This document shows, piece after piece, positions 31,498 to 40,241 of a stretch of DNA of 64,000 nt. Under the pieces are notes generated by a model. It was not told the origin of the DNA. It made no database searches and saw only the letters and a list, made by a program, of their open reading frames with translations. The DNA is taken from NCBI RefSeq assembly GCF_030063445.1, contig NZ_JASITD010000023.1:1-64000 (forward strand). Reading direction: 5' to 3'. The DNA is from Hymenobacter sp. H14-R3. Its GTDB lineage: Bacteria; Bacteroidota; Bacteroidia; Cytophagales; Hymenobacteraceae. Within the stretch, counting starts at the first letter, position 1; each line of letters opens with the position of its first letter. The position numbers were made by a program, and so were the translations under genes.

Positions 31498-33489
31498 CTA
31501 TTCGCCGCTGTCGCGCTTGCCTTTGTAGCCGCCGCCGTAGCTGCTACCACCGCCTTGGCCACCTTTGTAGCCACCACGCTGATAACCACCACCTTGGCTG
31601 CTGCCACCGCGGTCGCCGCCGTAGCTGCTACCACCTTCGCGGCTACCACCTTTGTAACCACCACCGTAGGAGCTGCCGCCTTCACGACGCTCGCCACCAC
31701 CGTAGCTGCTGCCACCACGGTTGCCACCACCAAAAGGTGGGCGGCCACCTTCGCGACGGTCGCCGCCGCCGAAGCCACCGCGACGCTCACCCCCGCCGAA
31801 GCCACCTTCGCGGCGCTCGGGGCGGTTAGTGCCTTCTTCCTTAGCGGCTGCGTCTTGCACCGGGGTAGCGATGCTGAACGTAACCGGCTGGCCCTGGATG
31901 CTGCTGCGGCCAAGCTGGCCCACAATCTCCTCGGCAAACTCGTTGGGCACTTCTACAAAGCTGAACTTGTCGTAGAGGGCGATGTCGCCTACCTTGTTGC
32001 CGGGCAGGTTGGTGCTCTCGCCAATCAAGTCAACTACATCGCGGGGGTGCAGGCGGTCCTTCTTGCCCATGCTGATGAACAGGCGGGTGTAGCCGGGGCG
32101 GCTGGCGCCGCGCTCGCGGCTGGCATCGAGGCTTTGCTCGTTGCGCTTATCCTCCTTCATGTTCATCTTGAGCAGTGCAGCGGCGATGTCGAGCGAGGTG
32201 ATTTCCTCACTCTGGTCGAGCAGGCGCTGCACGCGGCCGATGTACTTATCGAGGTTGCCTTTCTCCACCACATCCTTAATCTGGCTTAGGAACAGCGTGG
32301 TTTTCACTTCCGACACATCAGCAAACGACGGCACTTGCGCCAGTTTAATGTCAGCCTTGGTGAAGCGCATGATATCGCGCAGCTTGTAGATGTCGCGGCC
32401 ACTCACGAAGGTGAAGGCGCGGCCGTTCTTACCAGCGCGGCCGGTGCGGCCAATGCGGTGTACATAATACTCCTCGTCGGCAGGCAGGTCGTAGTTGAAT
32501 ACGGCCTCCACGTTGTCTACGTCGATACCACGGGCGGCTACGTCGGTGGCAACCAGGATTTCGAGCGTGTTTTTGCGGAATTTATCGAGCGTGTTCTGGC
32601 GCTGAGCCTGGCTCATGTCGCCGTGCAGACCGTCGGCGAAGTAGCCTTTGGCTTGCAGGTCGGCCACAATCTCATCCACCATGCGCTTCGTATTGGCGAA
32701 GATGATGGTCGATTTCAGGTTGTACATGTCCATCACGCGGGTCAGCACATCCTTCTTCTGCGGGCCCCGCACTTCGAAGTAGCTCTGCTCGATGTTGGAC
32801 ACCGTCATTTGCTGGTGGTTGACCTTCACTACCTGCGGGTCGCGCTGGTACTTCTTGGTCATGTCCATAATCGGCTTGCTCATCGTAGCCGAGAAGAACA
32901 CCGTCTGGCGGTTCTCGGGCATCTTGCTGAGTACAAATTCGATATCCTCCCGGAAGCCCATGTCGAGCATTTCGTCGGCTTCGTCGAGGATGATTTTGGT
33001 TGCCTTATCGAGCTTCAGCGTACCGCGCTCGATGTGGTCCATTACGCGGCCGGGGGTGCCGATTACGATTTGCACACCGCGCTCCAAGGCGCGGAACTGC
33101 CGGTCGTACGACGAGCCGCCGTAAATGGGCACTACGGCTAGGCCTTTCTTATACTTACCCAGCTTCTGAATTTCGCCCGAAACCTGCACGGCAAGCTCAC
33201 GGGTGGGGCAAAGCACAATCACTTGCACGTCACGGCTTTCGCCGTCCACGCCCTCAATGGCGGGAATAGCAAAGGCAGCCGTTTTGCCGGTACCCGTCTG
33301 GGCCTGGCCGATAACGTCTTTGCCAGCGAGCAGTACGGGGATAGCCGATGCCTGAATGGGCGAGGCTTCCTCGTAACCCATTTCGGTGATAGCGCGCTGT
33401 ACTTCGGGCGAGAGGTTTAACTCGTCGAAACGAACTTTAGGCTTCTCGGTGGTTTTTGCGGGGGTATTTTCTACTTGTTCGGTATCCAT
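31498..33489 (-). CDS. DEAD-box RNA helicase, DeaD/CsdA type
   Basis: 663 residues. Core motifs AQTGTGKT, PTRELAVQ, TPGRVMD, DEAD in ILDEADEMLDMGF, SAT and HRIGRTGRAG are all present. After the core comes a DbpA-type RNA-binding domain (RLFISMGKKDRLHPRDVVD, GDIALYDKFSFVEVP), as in DeaD. The last 110 residues are Gly/Arg/Ser/Tyr-rich repeats of the GGGYKGG and YGGGERREGG kind. It should unwind RNA in ribosome assembly and cold adaptation. The promoter box at 33730-33737 gives a leader of about 240 bases, as expected for cold-regulated mRNAs. Confidence 0.93.
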   Translation of the reverse strand: MDTEQVENTPAKTTEKPKVRFDELNLSPEVQRAITEMGYEEASPIQASAIPVLLAGKDVIGQAQTGTGKTAAFAIPAIEGVDGESRDVQVIVLCPTRELAVQVSGEIQKLGKYKKGLAVVPIYGGSSYDRQFRALERGVQIVIGTPGRVMDHIERGTLKLDKATKIILDEADEMLDMGFREDIEFVLSKMPENRQTVFFSATMSKPIMDMTKKYQRDPQVVKVNHQQMTVSNIEQSYFEVRGPQKKDVLTRVMDMYNLKSTIIFANTKRMVDEIVADLQAKGYFADGLHGDMSQAQRQNTLDKFRKNTLEILVATDVAARGIDVDNVEAVFNYDLPADEEYYVHRIGRTGRAGKNGRAFTFVSGRDIYKLRDIMRFTKADIKLAQVPSFADVSEVKTTLFLSQIKDVVEKGNLDKYIGRVQRLLDQSEEITSLDIAAALLKMNMKEDKRNEQSLDASRERGASRPGYTRLFISMGKKDRLHPRDVVDLIGESTNLPGNKVGDIALYDKFSFVEVPNEFAEEIVGQLGRSSIQGQPVTFSIATPVQDAAAKEEGTNRPERREGGFGGGERRGGFGGGDRREGGRPPFGGGNRGGSSYGGGERREGGSSYGGGYKGGSREGGSSYGGDRGGSSQGGGYQRGGYKGGQGGGSSYGGGYKGKRDSGE

Positions 33490-33729
33490 GATGGAACGTA
33501 ATAGGTTGATGGGCCACCTGGTTTTCCAAAACCTGGGTGACTTTGTGGGGAATGAGACTACGCTCTGAAAACAGCCGGCTCAACAGCGGCGGCGCTTCTT
33601 CCCCCTCAACCTTCCTACTAACGACAAGGCGGAAAAAATACGACCGATAAAACGGGAAACTACTCGGCAGCCAATTACTTACTCTGGGCCACCCCGGCCA
33701 CTCAATGGGGCCGTTCTCAAATGCGGGTG

Positions 33730-33737
33730 CAAAGGTA
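33730..33737 (-). promoter_or_regulatory. Putative promoter of the DeaD-type helicase gene
   Basis: TACCTTTG on the minus strand matches TAnnTTTG, about 240 bases upstream of the ATG at 33489. The long leader suggests post-transcriptional control. Confidence 0.45.
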
Positions 33738-33803
33738 CGGATTTTTTTTGGAAATGGCTAATTTATTTCTACTTAATCTTATCAGCGGCAGTACCGCCTA
33801 GCC

Positions 33804-33860
33804 CTGACTAGGTATTAGCACGAGTCTGGCGTAGCATAACCCGTGCTAATACCTAGTCAG
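33804..33860. repeat. Perfect 19-bp palindrome
   Basis: CTGACTAGGTATTAGCACG (33804-33822) and its exact complement (33842-33860) with a 19-base loop. No T run follows; it may be an REP-like element or a bound site. Confidence 0.7.
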
Positions 33861-33881
33861 TTCTGCTAGCCCGAAGCATAA

Positions 33882-33915
33882 AAAAAGCGCCCTCCCGCGT
33901 GGGAAGGCGCTTTTC
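33882..33915 (-). terminator. Terminator of the cold-shock gene
   Basis: AAAAAGCGCC and CTCCC pair with GGGA and AGGCGCTTTT, with A residues on the left giving a T run for the leftward transcript. 35 bases after the stop codon. Confidence 0.8.
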
Positions 33916-33949
33916 GGTAGCACGAAAGGCGCGGATGCTTAGATTGATA

Positions 33950-34147
33950 CTAGAGCAACGACACTTTCACGGCGTTTGGGCCTTTACGGCCTTCCGCTTC
34001 TTCGTACTGAACTTTGTCTTTCTCTTGTAGCGACTTGGCGTCTACTAGGTCGGTGACGTGGACGAAGATGTCTTGGCCAGTCTCGTCGTTTTTGATGAAA
34101 CCAAAGCCTTTGGTCTCATTGAAGAATTTTACCGTTCCGGTCGGCAT
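33950..34147 (-). CDS. Cold-shock domain protein
   Basis: 65 residues from the ATG at 34147: MPTGTVKFFNETKGFGFIK, with RNP1 KGFGFI and RNP2 IFVHV. Full length for a CspA-type OB-fold RNA chaperone. It binds single-stranded RNA and prevents secondary structure. A TATCTTTG box at 34256-34263 on the minus strand implies a leader of about 110 bases, in line with cold-shock genes. The chromosomal neighbour is a DeaD-type helicase in the same direction, with which it may work. Confidence 0.93.
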   Translation of the reverse strand: MPTGTVKFFNETKGFGFIKNDETGQDIFVHVTDLVDAKSLQEKDKVQYEEAEGRKGPNAVKVSLL

Positions 34148-34255
34148 AATAAAAAAAATTTGGGGGTGTCGCCAAAGCCCAGTGGCAAGCTGGGGACCTT
34201 GGATGCTAACACACCGGAGCGGACCGGAACAGCACCACAGAGCCTTGGGTTGCGC

Positions 34256-34263
34256 CAAAGATA
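34256..34263 (-). promoter_or_regulatory. Putative promoter of the cold-shock gene
   Basis: TATCTTTG on the minus strand matches TAnnTTTG; the leader would be about 105-110 bases. Confidence 0.45.
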
Positions 34264-34302
34264 AACAAAATCCCCGAACTTCGTCACGCTCAAAAAAAAC
34301 TT

Positions 34303-34728
34303 ATGGACACGCCCGCCGCCCCTACCCACGCTTACAGTCACGTCTTTACCGTTGAAGCGTCGGACATCGACCAGCTCGGCCACGCCAACAACGTGGCCTA
34401 CGTGCGCTGGGTGCAGGAGGTGGCCGCCGCCCACTGGCACCACCTCTACCCGCCCACCGCCGAATTGCCACCCCAGGTGTGGGTGGTGCAGGAGCACCAC
34501 ATACGCTACTTACGCTCGGCCTACGCTGGCGATGAGCTCCAGGTTAGGACCTGGGTAGCCGATGTGAAGGGCGCTAGCTCCAAGCGCCTTACTCGCATCG
34601 AGCGCGTGACCGATGGGCAGCTGCTATGCGCCGCCGAAACGCAGTGGGTACTGCTGGATGCGGGCAGTGGCCGGCCGGTGCGCGTACCGGCAGATATAAC
34701 GGTGCGGCTCATCCCTAGTGCTAGTTAA
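34303..34728 (+). CDS. Acyl-CoA thioesterase, hot-dog fold (4HBT)
   Basis: 141 residues. VEASDIDQLGHANNVAYVRW holds the catalytic aspartate and the hot-dog helix of the YbgC/FadM-type group, and VVQEHHIRYLRSAYAGDEL follows as usual. It hydrolyses an acyl-CoA or acyl-ACP thioester in the cytoplasm. Its TAA stop overlaps by a few bases the stop of the convergent broken gene that ends at 34725. Confidence 0.85.
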   Translation: MDTPAAPTHAYSHVFTVEASDIDQLGHANNVAYVRWVQEVAAAHWHHLYPPTAELPPQVWVVQEHHIRYLRSAYAGDELQVRTWVADVKGASSKRLTRIERVTDGQLLCAAETQWVLLDAGSGRPVRVPADITVRLIPSAS

Positions 34729-35151
34729 GCAGAGCCGTGAATACTAAAATCAGCTGCTCGCCCGGTGGTTAAATTGAGGATAGTTTCAAAATATCCATTT
34801 CCACCATCCTCCGCATCTACTACAGTAGCCTCAAAGTAAGCGCTGCCCTCCTCGCTATGGAAAGAACTAGCTTTTGCGAAACCATTAATCCAAATTACCT
34901 TTTCTTGCTTTTCATTAAAATAGGCCACGTATTGAATTCCATAACCTGGATGACTGTAGCCCCGGCTAGAAGCTACGCCGCCTAGAATAACCTGCTTATA
35001 CTCACTGTAATTAACACGCTCGTTGTGTACTTCCACGGCTTTGATAACCATCTCTTTCATGAGGGCTATTTCTGGCGGAGACAAGGGCGCTTTAGCTACT
35101 ATCTTATGAGCAGGGAACCGCATAAATTCTACATGACTCTTAGGTGGTGGT

Positions 35152-35610
35152 CTAAGTGAGGATGATATTACGGTTATGGCAATCAATGCTAATTTTAATA
35201 CGTGCGGTGTGCATTTTCAGGCATTTGCTGAAGGAGCAACTTTTGCGCACCAGCACCCCGCACCGATGGCGCAAGGAGCAGTTAATGGCCTCCACGACAT
35301 TGGTGCCACCATCTCCTTTGGGGCAGCGCCGATGTCGGCTAGCAGGTAGCACCTGGGGGTAGGCTTTCCACTCGTCCGTGAAATACCAGCAGTGGCGGCG
35401 GTAGCGCGCGGGCAGCTGGTGCCAGAGCCGATGAGCGGCCTCCGCGCCCCGCGTGCCCAGCGTCCAGGCCACGATCCGACGACTCGCCCGCTCCACGGCC
35501 AGCCAGAGCCAGACTTTCTGCTTCTTACGACCCACGAAGGTCCACATCTCATCCATTTCTAGTGCTTCCCACCGCTTTTTCTGCGCCTTTTTTGACCGCA
35601 GACGGGGCAA
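35152..35610 (-). CDS. insB: IS1-family InsB catalytic frame
   Basis: About 152 residues shown from a TTG, but normally made by -1 frameshifting from InsA, joined through KKKAALVAPALPRLRSKK. The DDE acids are visible: D in EMDEMWTFV, D in YFTDEWKAYP, and E in TNVVEAINCSLRHR. SFSKCLKMHTARIKI is the typical IS1 C-terminus. Length and motifs are complete. Confidence 0.88.
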   Translation of the reverse strand: MPRLRSKKAQKKRWEALEMDEMWTFVGRKKQKVWLWLAVERASRRIVAWTLGTRGAEAAHRLWHQLPARYRRHCWYFTDEWKAYPQVLPASRHRRCPKGDGGTNVVEAINCSLRHRCGVLVRKSCSFSKCLKMHTARIKISIDCHNRNIILT

Positions 35611-35618
35611 AGCCGGGG

Positions 35619-35903
35619 CTACAAGGGCGGCTTTTTTTTTATCCGGCCCGCAATGGTCATGCGCGAAACCCCGGTTGCCCGCACGATGCTGCGTTGCGAA
35701 TTGCGCTCTTCCAGCAGCTTATCCACCTGCGCATACTGGGCGGCTTTGGCCACGGCCGCGGGCTCGAAGCGAGCCTGGTGGCGGCACGCTTTGCATTGGT
35801 AGCGGGCGTGCCCCTGGCTATGGCCATTGCGCCGAATTTGGTCGCTGCCACATTTGGCGCAAAAATGTTGTGTGTAAACCATAATAGCTCCTACGGATTT
35901 CAT
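35619..35903 (-). CDS. insA: IS1-family InsA-like protein
   Basis: 94 residues. It has a zinc finger (FCAKCGSDQ then YQCKACRHQ) and a helix-turn-helix (SQRSIVRATGVSRMTIAGRI), the DNA-binding part of IS1 transposase. The frame ends in IKKKPPL after an A9 run (minus strand, complement of 35632-35640). A -1 shift there joins it to the InsB frame to give the full transposase. Alone, InsA acts as a repressor in IS1. Confidence 0.88.
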   Translation of the reverse strand: MKSVGAIMVYTQHFCAKCGSDQIRRNGHSQGHARYQCKACRHQARFEPAAVAKAAQYAQVDKLLEERNSQRSIVRATGVSRMTIAGRIKKKPPL

Positions 35904-35991
35904 CCCTACTTAGACCACCGCCGACTCTTAAAGCTATTGAAATTTAATTCGTAATAAACCGGGTAGTCCATATTTAGCAGTCCTTTAGTTA

Positions 35992-36102
35992 ATACTATCC
36001 TCCTTCTGCACGTACTTCGCCTCGACCCGCTCCGGCAAGACGCACTAATTAACGGAAGAATATCCGAAGTTGACAATAGGTTACTTACCCAGCAGCCAGC
36101 CG
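35992..36102 (+). pseudogene. Remnant of the helicase 5' end
   Basis: Aligns codon for codon with the first 37 codons of the helicase gene at 36596: ILSSFCTYFASTRSGKTH, stop, LTEEYPKL versus MPAPFRIYSASAGSGKTYQ. The ATG has become ATA and a CAA codon TAA. It follows the broken hypothetical gene just as the intact helicase follows the intact paralogue. So the pair was tandemly duplicated and the left helicase copy was cut off. Confidence 0.8.
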
Positions 36103-36149
36103 GTAAGCGTATCGGCAGATTTAGCGGGGCGATTGATGCCTGCTACCGG

Positions 36150-36575
36150 CTAGGCGGAACCATGAATCTGGATACCATCTGTCGTCCCGGTGGTTAAATT
36201 AATAGTGGTTTCAAAATACCTGTTTCCGCCATCCAGTACGAGCACTGCATGCGCTTCAAAGCTGGATGCGTCTTCTAAGTTATGCGAGTTATTCTCCAAA
36301 GTGAATCCGTTAATCCAACTTATTTTTTCTCCCTTTTTATTTGAGTAGGCTACGTATTGTATCCCGAACCCATCCAAGTCAACCCGCTCATATTCGTTGT
36401 GGTCAACGTACTCATTATATGCCATTAGGGCACTAATGAGCAGCTTCTTCATAAGTTTAGTTTCTTGTGCCGACAGATGCGCTTCACTAATTTCCTCCTG
36501 CGTGAGCTCCCATTCGAATTTCAAGGAATTTTTGAAGCCGTCGAAATTTAATTCGTAATAAATCGGGTATTCCAT
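36150..36575 (-). CDS. Hypothetical protein, intact paralogue of the IS-split gene
   Basis: 141 residues from the ATG at 36575 (MEYPIYYELNFDGFKNSLKF). A helical N-terminal half leads to a beta-rich C-terminal half (FGIQYVAYSNKKGEKISWIN, YFETTINLTTGTTDGI). No signal peptide and no family recognised. It diverges from the helicase gene with only 20 bases between start codons, so the two share a control region. Persistence of one intact copy beside a disrupted one suggests a function, but which is unknown. Confidence 0.65.
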   Translation of the reverse strand: MEYPIYYELNFDGFKNSLKFEWELTQEEISEAHLSAQETKLMKKLLISALMAYNEYVDHNEYERVDLDGFGIQYVAYSNKKGEKISWINGFTLENNSHNLEDASSFEAHAVLVLDGGNRYFETTINLTTGTTDGIQIHGSA

Positions 36576-36595
36576 ATTTAGCAGTTCTTTAATTA

Positions 36596-39500
36596 ATGCC
36601 AGCCCCTTTTCGCATCTATTCCGCCTCAGCCGGCTCCGGCAAGACGTACCAATTAACAAAGGAATACTTGAAGCTGGCGCTGGGCTACCCGCAGCCAGCC
36701 GACCCCACGGGCGAGCGCGTGTATAAGCCCGATTATTTCAAGAGTATTCTGGCGATAACCTTTACCAACGACGCAGCGGGCGAGATGAAGGAGCGCATTG
36801 TGGGCGCGCTGCGCCGCTTCACGCAAGCACCTGGCGATAAGTCCGATGCGTTACTGGCAGAGGTCGCGGCCGAGCTGGCCCACGAAGGCCAGCTGCCCAG
36901 CTACCTGCGCACGCCGGCCGAGTGGCAGCGCGAGGTGCGGCAGCGCGCCACAGCCACGTTTCGACTGGTGCTCTACCACTACGCCGACTTTGCGGTGAGC
37001 ACTATCGACTCGTTTGTACAGCGCATCGTCACGGCGTTTACGCGGGAGTTGAATTTGCCCGCCACGTTTGAGGTGGAATTGGATACCGACAGTGTGCTGC
37101 GCTCGGCGGTGGCCGCATTGCTGGACAAGGTGAACCGCGACCCGCAAAGCAAGCTGCTGAGCCAGACGCTAGCCGACTACGCGCTGGGCCAGGCCGAGCA
37201 GGGCCGCAACTGGAACAAGTTGCCCGACGAACTGCTAGACTTTGGCCGGGCGCTGTTTAGCGAGAGCGTGCACGAGGCCGTGGCGCAGTTGAGCCAGAAA
37301 ACAATGGCCGATTTCCGGGCGCTCGACCAGGATATTCGGGCCCGGCAGCGGGCGGCCGAAGACGCCGTGCAAACGCAGGCCGACCGGGCGCTGGCCGTGC
37401 TGGCGGCGGCGGGCATCGAGGCCGAGCACCTGGCCAGTGGCAGCAGCGGCATCTACGGGCATTTTACCAAGTGGGAACGCTGGCTGAGTCCGCCCGACAA
37501 GGACGGAATTTTCCCGACCGCCACGGCACGCAAAACCCTCGATAGTGGCAAGTGGTGGAGTGAGAAAGGCAAAAAAGCCGGCTTGGTGCCCGCCATTGAA
37601 GCGGCCCAGCCCGAACTGGAAGCGGCGTTTAACGAGCTGCTTGAATTGCGCTTGCAACACTTGCCCGGCTACGTGCTACTGGGGGCAGTGCAGCCGTTTT
37701 TATTTCATGCCTCGCTGCTAAGCGAATTAAATAAGCTGGTCGAGGAAATCAGCCGCGAGCGCAACGTAGTCCTGATTTCGGAATTTAACCGGCGCATTGC
37801 GGCCATTGTGCTGAATGAGCCAGTACCGTTTATTTACGAGCGGCTGGGAGAGAAATACCGCCACTTATTAATTGACGAGTTTCAGGATACGTCGGTATTG
37901 CAGTGGAATAATTTGTTACCGCTGGTAGAAAACGCGGTCGCCAACGGCGGCCTTTCGCTGGCGGTGGGCGATGCCAAGCAGGCCATTTACCGCTGGCGTG
38001 GCGGCGAGCTGGAGCAGATTCTACGCCTCTACCAGGGCGATACTACGGCCCTGGCGGCGCGGGCGCGCGACGCCAACATGCGCCGGCTGCTGGACGAGCG
38101 GTATTACACGCTGCAGCAGAATTTAGAGCCGCATTCGCTGGCCATTAATTATCGGAGTGAGCCGGCGATAATTGGGTTTAATAACGAATTCTTTTCCTAC
38201 GTGCGGGAGCGCAGTGGGGAGCATGCACTGGTGCAGGGAATTTTCGAGTCAGGATTTCAACAGGAGGCGCCCGGCGGGGACAGTTTAGCGTTTGGAACAA
38301 AGAGTGAGGAATTACCAACTACTAATTCTTTACCCTTTGTTCCAACTACTAACTCTTCCACCGCTGGCCACGTTGAATTATTATTTACCCAGGATGACGC
38401 GCCCGCCCAGCGCTACGACCCGGCCACCGGCCACTACCTACCCGATATGCTGCCCGGCTACCCAGCCGGGGCCGTGCTCGACTACGCCGAAAGCACCTGC
38501 TACGTGGCCTTGCAACTCATAGAGCAGGCCCTGGCCGACGGCTTCCACCTGCGCGATGTGGCCGTGCTGTGCCGCACCCGCCGCCAAAGCCGGTTACTAG
38601 CTAAGTTTTTGAAAGAGCGGGGTTTTCCCATCATTTCGGCCGATTCGCTGGCCTTGCAGTTTGCCGAGGTGGTGAACCTGCTGGTGGCCGTGATGCGGGT
38701 GCTGCACCAGGGCAACGATACCCTGGCGCGGGCCGAGGCGCTGCTGCTGCTCGATAAGGTGGTGCGCCGCCTATCCCCTACCCCGGCGCGGGCCCGGCAC
38801 ATTGCCGAAGTGGCCAATAAGAAGGACAGCAGCAAGCCTTTTTTCGACGAGCTGCGCAGCCTTGGCTTTGACGTGGACGAGCAGACGACCGGCAATCTGG
38901 GACTCTATGAGTTGACCGAAAAATTAATTGGTATTTTTGGCTTGCTAGGGGCCAATGCGGAGAGCGATTACTTGTTTCGCTTTTTGGATTTGACGCTGGA
39001 ATTCAGTCTGAAATTCGGGAATAATCTGGGTAATTTTCTGACGCATTGGGACGAGCGCAAGGGCACGCTCAGCATTAATGCGCCGGGCGGGGCCGATGCC
39101 ATTACCATTACCACCGTGCACAAGGCCAAGGGGCTGGCGTATGGCATTGTCATTGTGCCCTTTGCCGACTGGTCGCTGGTGCCCCACGCGGGCGAATTGC
39201 TGTGGGGCCGCCTTACCGCAAGCGAAAAACCCCTGCCCGAGCTACCCGACGTGGCCGTGGTGCGCCTCAATAAAACTCTGACTTACACGCCCTTGGCGGA
39301 GCAAGACGAGGAAGAACGCGAAAAAACGTTGCTCGACGGCCTCAACACGCTTTACGTAGCGTTTACCCGGCCCCGGCACCGGCTCTATATTCTGAGCAAA
39401 ACTCCCGCTGAGTCCAAAAAAACGACCGGCGAATTACCTCTATCAGTGGCCGAGGCTGTGCCGGCCGCAGCCCAGGGTGCCGCCCGCGACGTGGCCGACT

Positions 39501-40159
39501 TGCTGGCTGGCTACCTGCGCCAACTAGGTCAGTGGCAAACCGATAGCACCAGCTTTGTTCTCAACCAGGGCGCGACGGCTACTCAACGAATCAAGAATGA
39601 TAAATTGGAAATTGGAAATTTTTCCCTTACCAACCTCACCTCCACACCCTGGCCCGAGCGCCTCAAGCTGCGCCGCCACGCCACTACAGTGTTTGATTTT
39701 GATGAGCAGGAAAAACTGGGCGAGCTGAATCGCAAGCTGCATTACGCGCTGCGCCGGCTGCTATCGGCCCAGGACCTGGGACGCACCCTGCGCCAGCTCG
39801 TGGCCGAAGGCGTTGTAAATCAGCAGGAAAAACCAGCGCTGGCGGCAGGCCTCACCCAGCTGCTGGCCGACCCGCGCCTAGCCCCTTATTTTGCCGAAAA
39901 CCTGGCCGTAGAAACGGAGCGCGAAATATTAATTGGCGGCCGCACCCAGCGCGCATACAAGCCCGACCGCATTGTGTTTGGTACCGGCCCCAGCCGGGCC
40001 GAGCAAACGGTGACTATGCTGGATTTTAAGCTACCGCCGCCGCAGGATATTCATAAAATTTGGCTGCGTGATTATGGCAAATTATTCCGGGAATTGGGCT
40101 ACGCCGACGTGCGCGGCATTGTTTATTACTTTGGGTCGGGTGAGATAGCCGAGGTATAA
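36596..40159 (+). CDS. UvrD/AddA-like helicase-nuclease
   Basis: 1187 residues. Helicase motifs: SASAGSGKTYQ (Walker A) at the start, FTNDAAGEMKERI, LLIDEFQDTSVLQW (Walker B), VGDAKQAIYRWRGG, ITTVHKAKGLAYGIVI, and TLYVAFTRPRHRLYIL. The C-terminus (residues 1080-1180) shows YKPDRIVF followed by VTMLDFKLP, which fits a PD-(D/E)xK nuclease site of the RecB/AddA type. It should process double-strand ends for recombination. The usual AddB-like partner is not beside it in this window. Residues 555-580 are Thr/Asn/Ser-rich and look like an insertion. Confidence 0.85.
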   Translation: MPAPFRIYSASAGSGKTYQLTKEYLKLALGYPQPADPTGERVYKPDYFKSILAITFTNDAAGEMKERIVGALRRFTQAPGDKSDALLAEVAAELAHEGQLPSYLRTPAEWQREVRQRATATFRLVLYHYADFAVSTIDSFVQRIVTAFTRELNLPATFEVELDTDSVLRSAVAALLDKVNRDPQSKLLSQTLADYALGQAEQGRNWNKLPDELLDFGRALFSESVHEAVAQLSQKTMADFRALDQDIRARQRAAEDAVQTQADRALAVLAAAGIEAEHLASGSSGIYGHFTKWERWLSPPDKDGIFPTATARKTLDSGKWWSEKGKKAGLVPAIEAAQPELEAAFNELLELRLQHLPGYVLLGAVQPFLFHASLLSELNKLVEEISRERNVVLISEFNRRIAAIVLNEPVPFIYERLGEKYRHLLIDEFQDTSVLQWNNLLPLVENAVANGGLSLAVGDAKQAIYRWRGGELEQILRLYQGDTTALAARARDANMRRLLDERYYTLQQNLEPHSLAINYRSEPAIIGFNNEFFSYVRERSGEHALVQGIFESGFQQEAPGGDSLAFGTKSEELPTTNSLPFVPTTNSSTAGHVELLFTQDDAPAQRYDPATGHYLPDMLPGYPAGAVLDYAESTCYVALQLIEQALADGFHLRDVAVLCRTRRQSRLLAKFLKERGFPIISADSLALQFAEVVNLLVAVMRVLHQGNDTLARAEALLLLDKVVRRLSPTPARARHIAEVANKKDSSKPFFDELRSLGFDVDEQTTGNLGLYELTEKLIGIFGLLGANAESDYLFRFLDLTLEFSLKFGNNLGNFLTHWDERKGTLSINAPGGADAITITTVHKAKGLAYGIVIVPFADWSLVPHAGELLWGRLTASEKPLPELPDVAVVRLNKTLTYTPLAEQDEEEREKTLLDGLNTLYVAFTRPRHRLYILSKTPAESKKTTGELPLSVAEAVPAAAQGAARDVADLLAGYLRQLGQWQTDSTSFVLNQGATATQRIKNDKLEIGNFSLTNLTSTPWPERLKLRRHATTVFDFDEQEKLGELNRKLHYALRRLLSAQDLGRTLRQLVAEGVVNQQEKPALAAGLTQLLADPRLAPYFAENLAVETEREILIGGRTQRAYKPDRIVFGTGPSRAEQTVTMLDFKLPPPQDIHKIWLRDYGKLFRELGYADVRGIVYYFGSGEIAEV

Positions 40160-40229
40160 TTGCCGGGCAGTAGCGTTGGCAGCACCGGGCCAGCCAGCGC
40201 TGCTGCCCGGCTGAGGCCGGCCCTGACCC

Positions 40230-40237
40230 TACTTTCG
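40230..40237 (+). promoter_or_regulatory. Weak promoter box before the DUF885 gene
   Basis: TACTTTCG differs by one base from TAnnTTTG and lies five bases before the ATG at 40242. Confidence 0.3.
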
Positions 40238-40241
40238 CTGC

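Larger units (their letters stand above)
33490..33949. other. Leader of the DEAD-box gene and downstream region of the cold-shock gene
   Basis: 460 bases with no coding sequence recognised. From right to left it holds the cold-shock gene terminator, a perfect 19-bp palindrome (33804-33860), a promoter box for the DEAD-box gene and its leader. Confidence 0.6.
35143..35922 (-). mobile_element. Complete IS1-family insertion sequence
   Basis: 780 bp, close to the 768 bp of IS1. The ends are inverted repeats (GGTGGTGGTCTAAGT on the left, GGCGGTGGTCTAAGT read in from the right, then GGATGA on both). An 8-bp direct duplication GACTCTTA flanks it at 35135-35142 and 35923-35930. It carries insA-like and insB-like frames joined by an A9 slippery run. 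All parts look intact, so it may be recently active. Confidence 0.92.
34725..35971 (-). pseudogene. Hypothetical gene split by an IS1-family element
   Basis: The 5' part (MDYPVYYELNFNSFKS, ATG at 35971) and the 3' part (from SHVEFMRFPAHK to IHGSA, ending 34725) are separated by a 780-bp insertion at 35143-35922. Joining them across the 8-bp duplication GACTCTTA restores one frame of about 155 residues. It is a paralogue of the intact gene at 36150-36575: both start M(D/E)YP(V/I)YYELNF and end in YFET, NLTTG and IHGSA. The function of both is unknown. The hybrid open frame starting at 35186 inside the element is an artefact of the insertion. Confidence 0.85.

Noticed and set aside
35152-35186. 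Start of a hypothetical gene at 35186 within the IS element
   Set aside because: The first codons come from the transposon end; the real 5' part of the gene lies on the other side at 35971.
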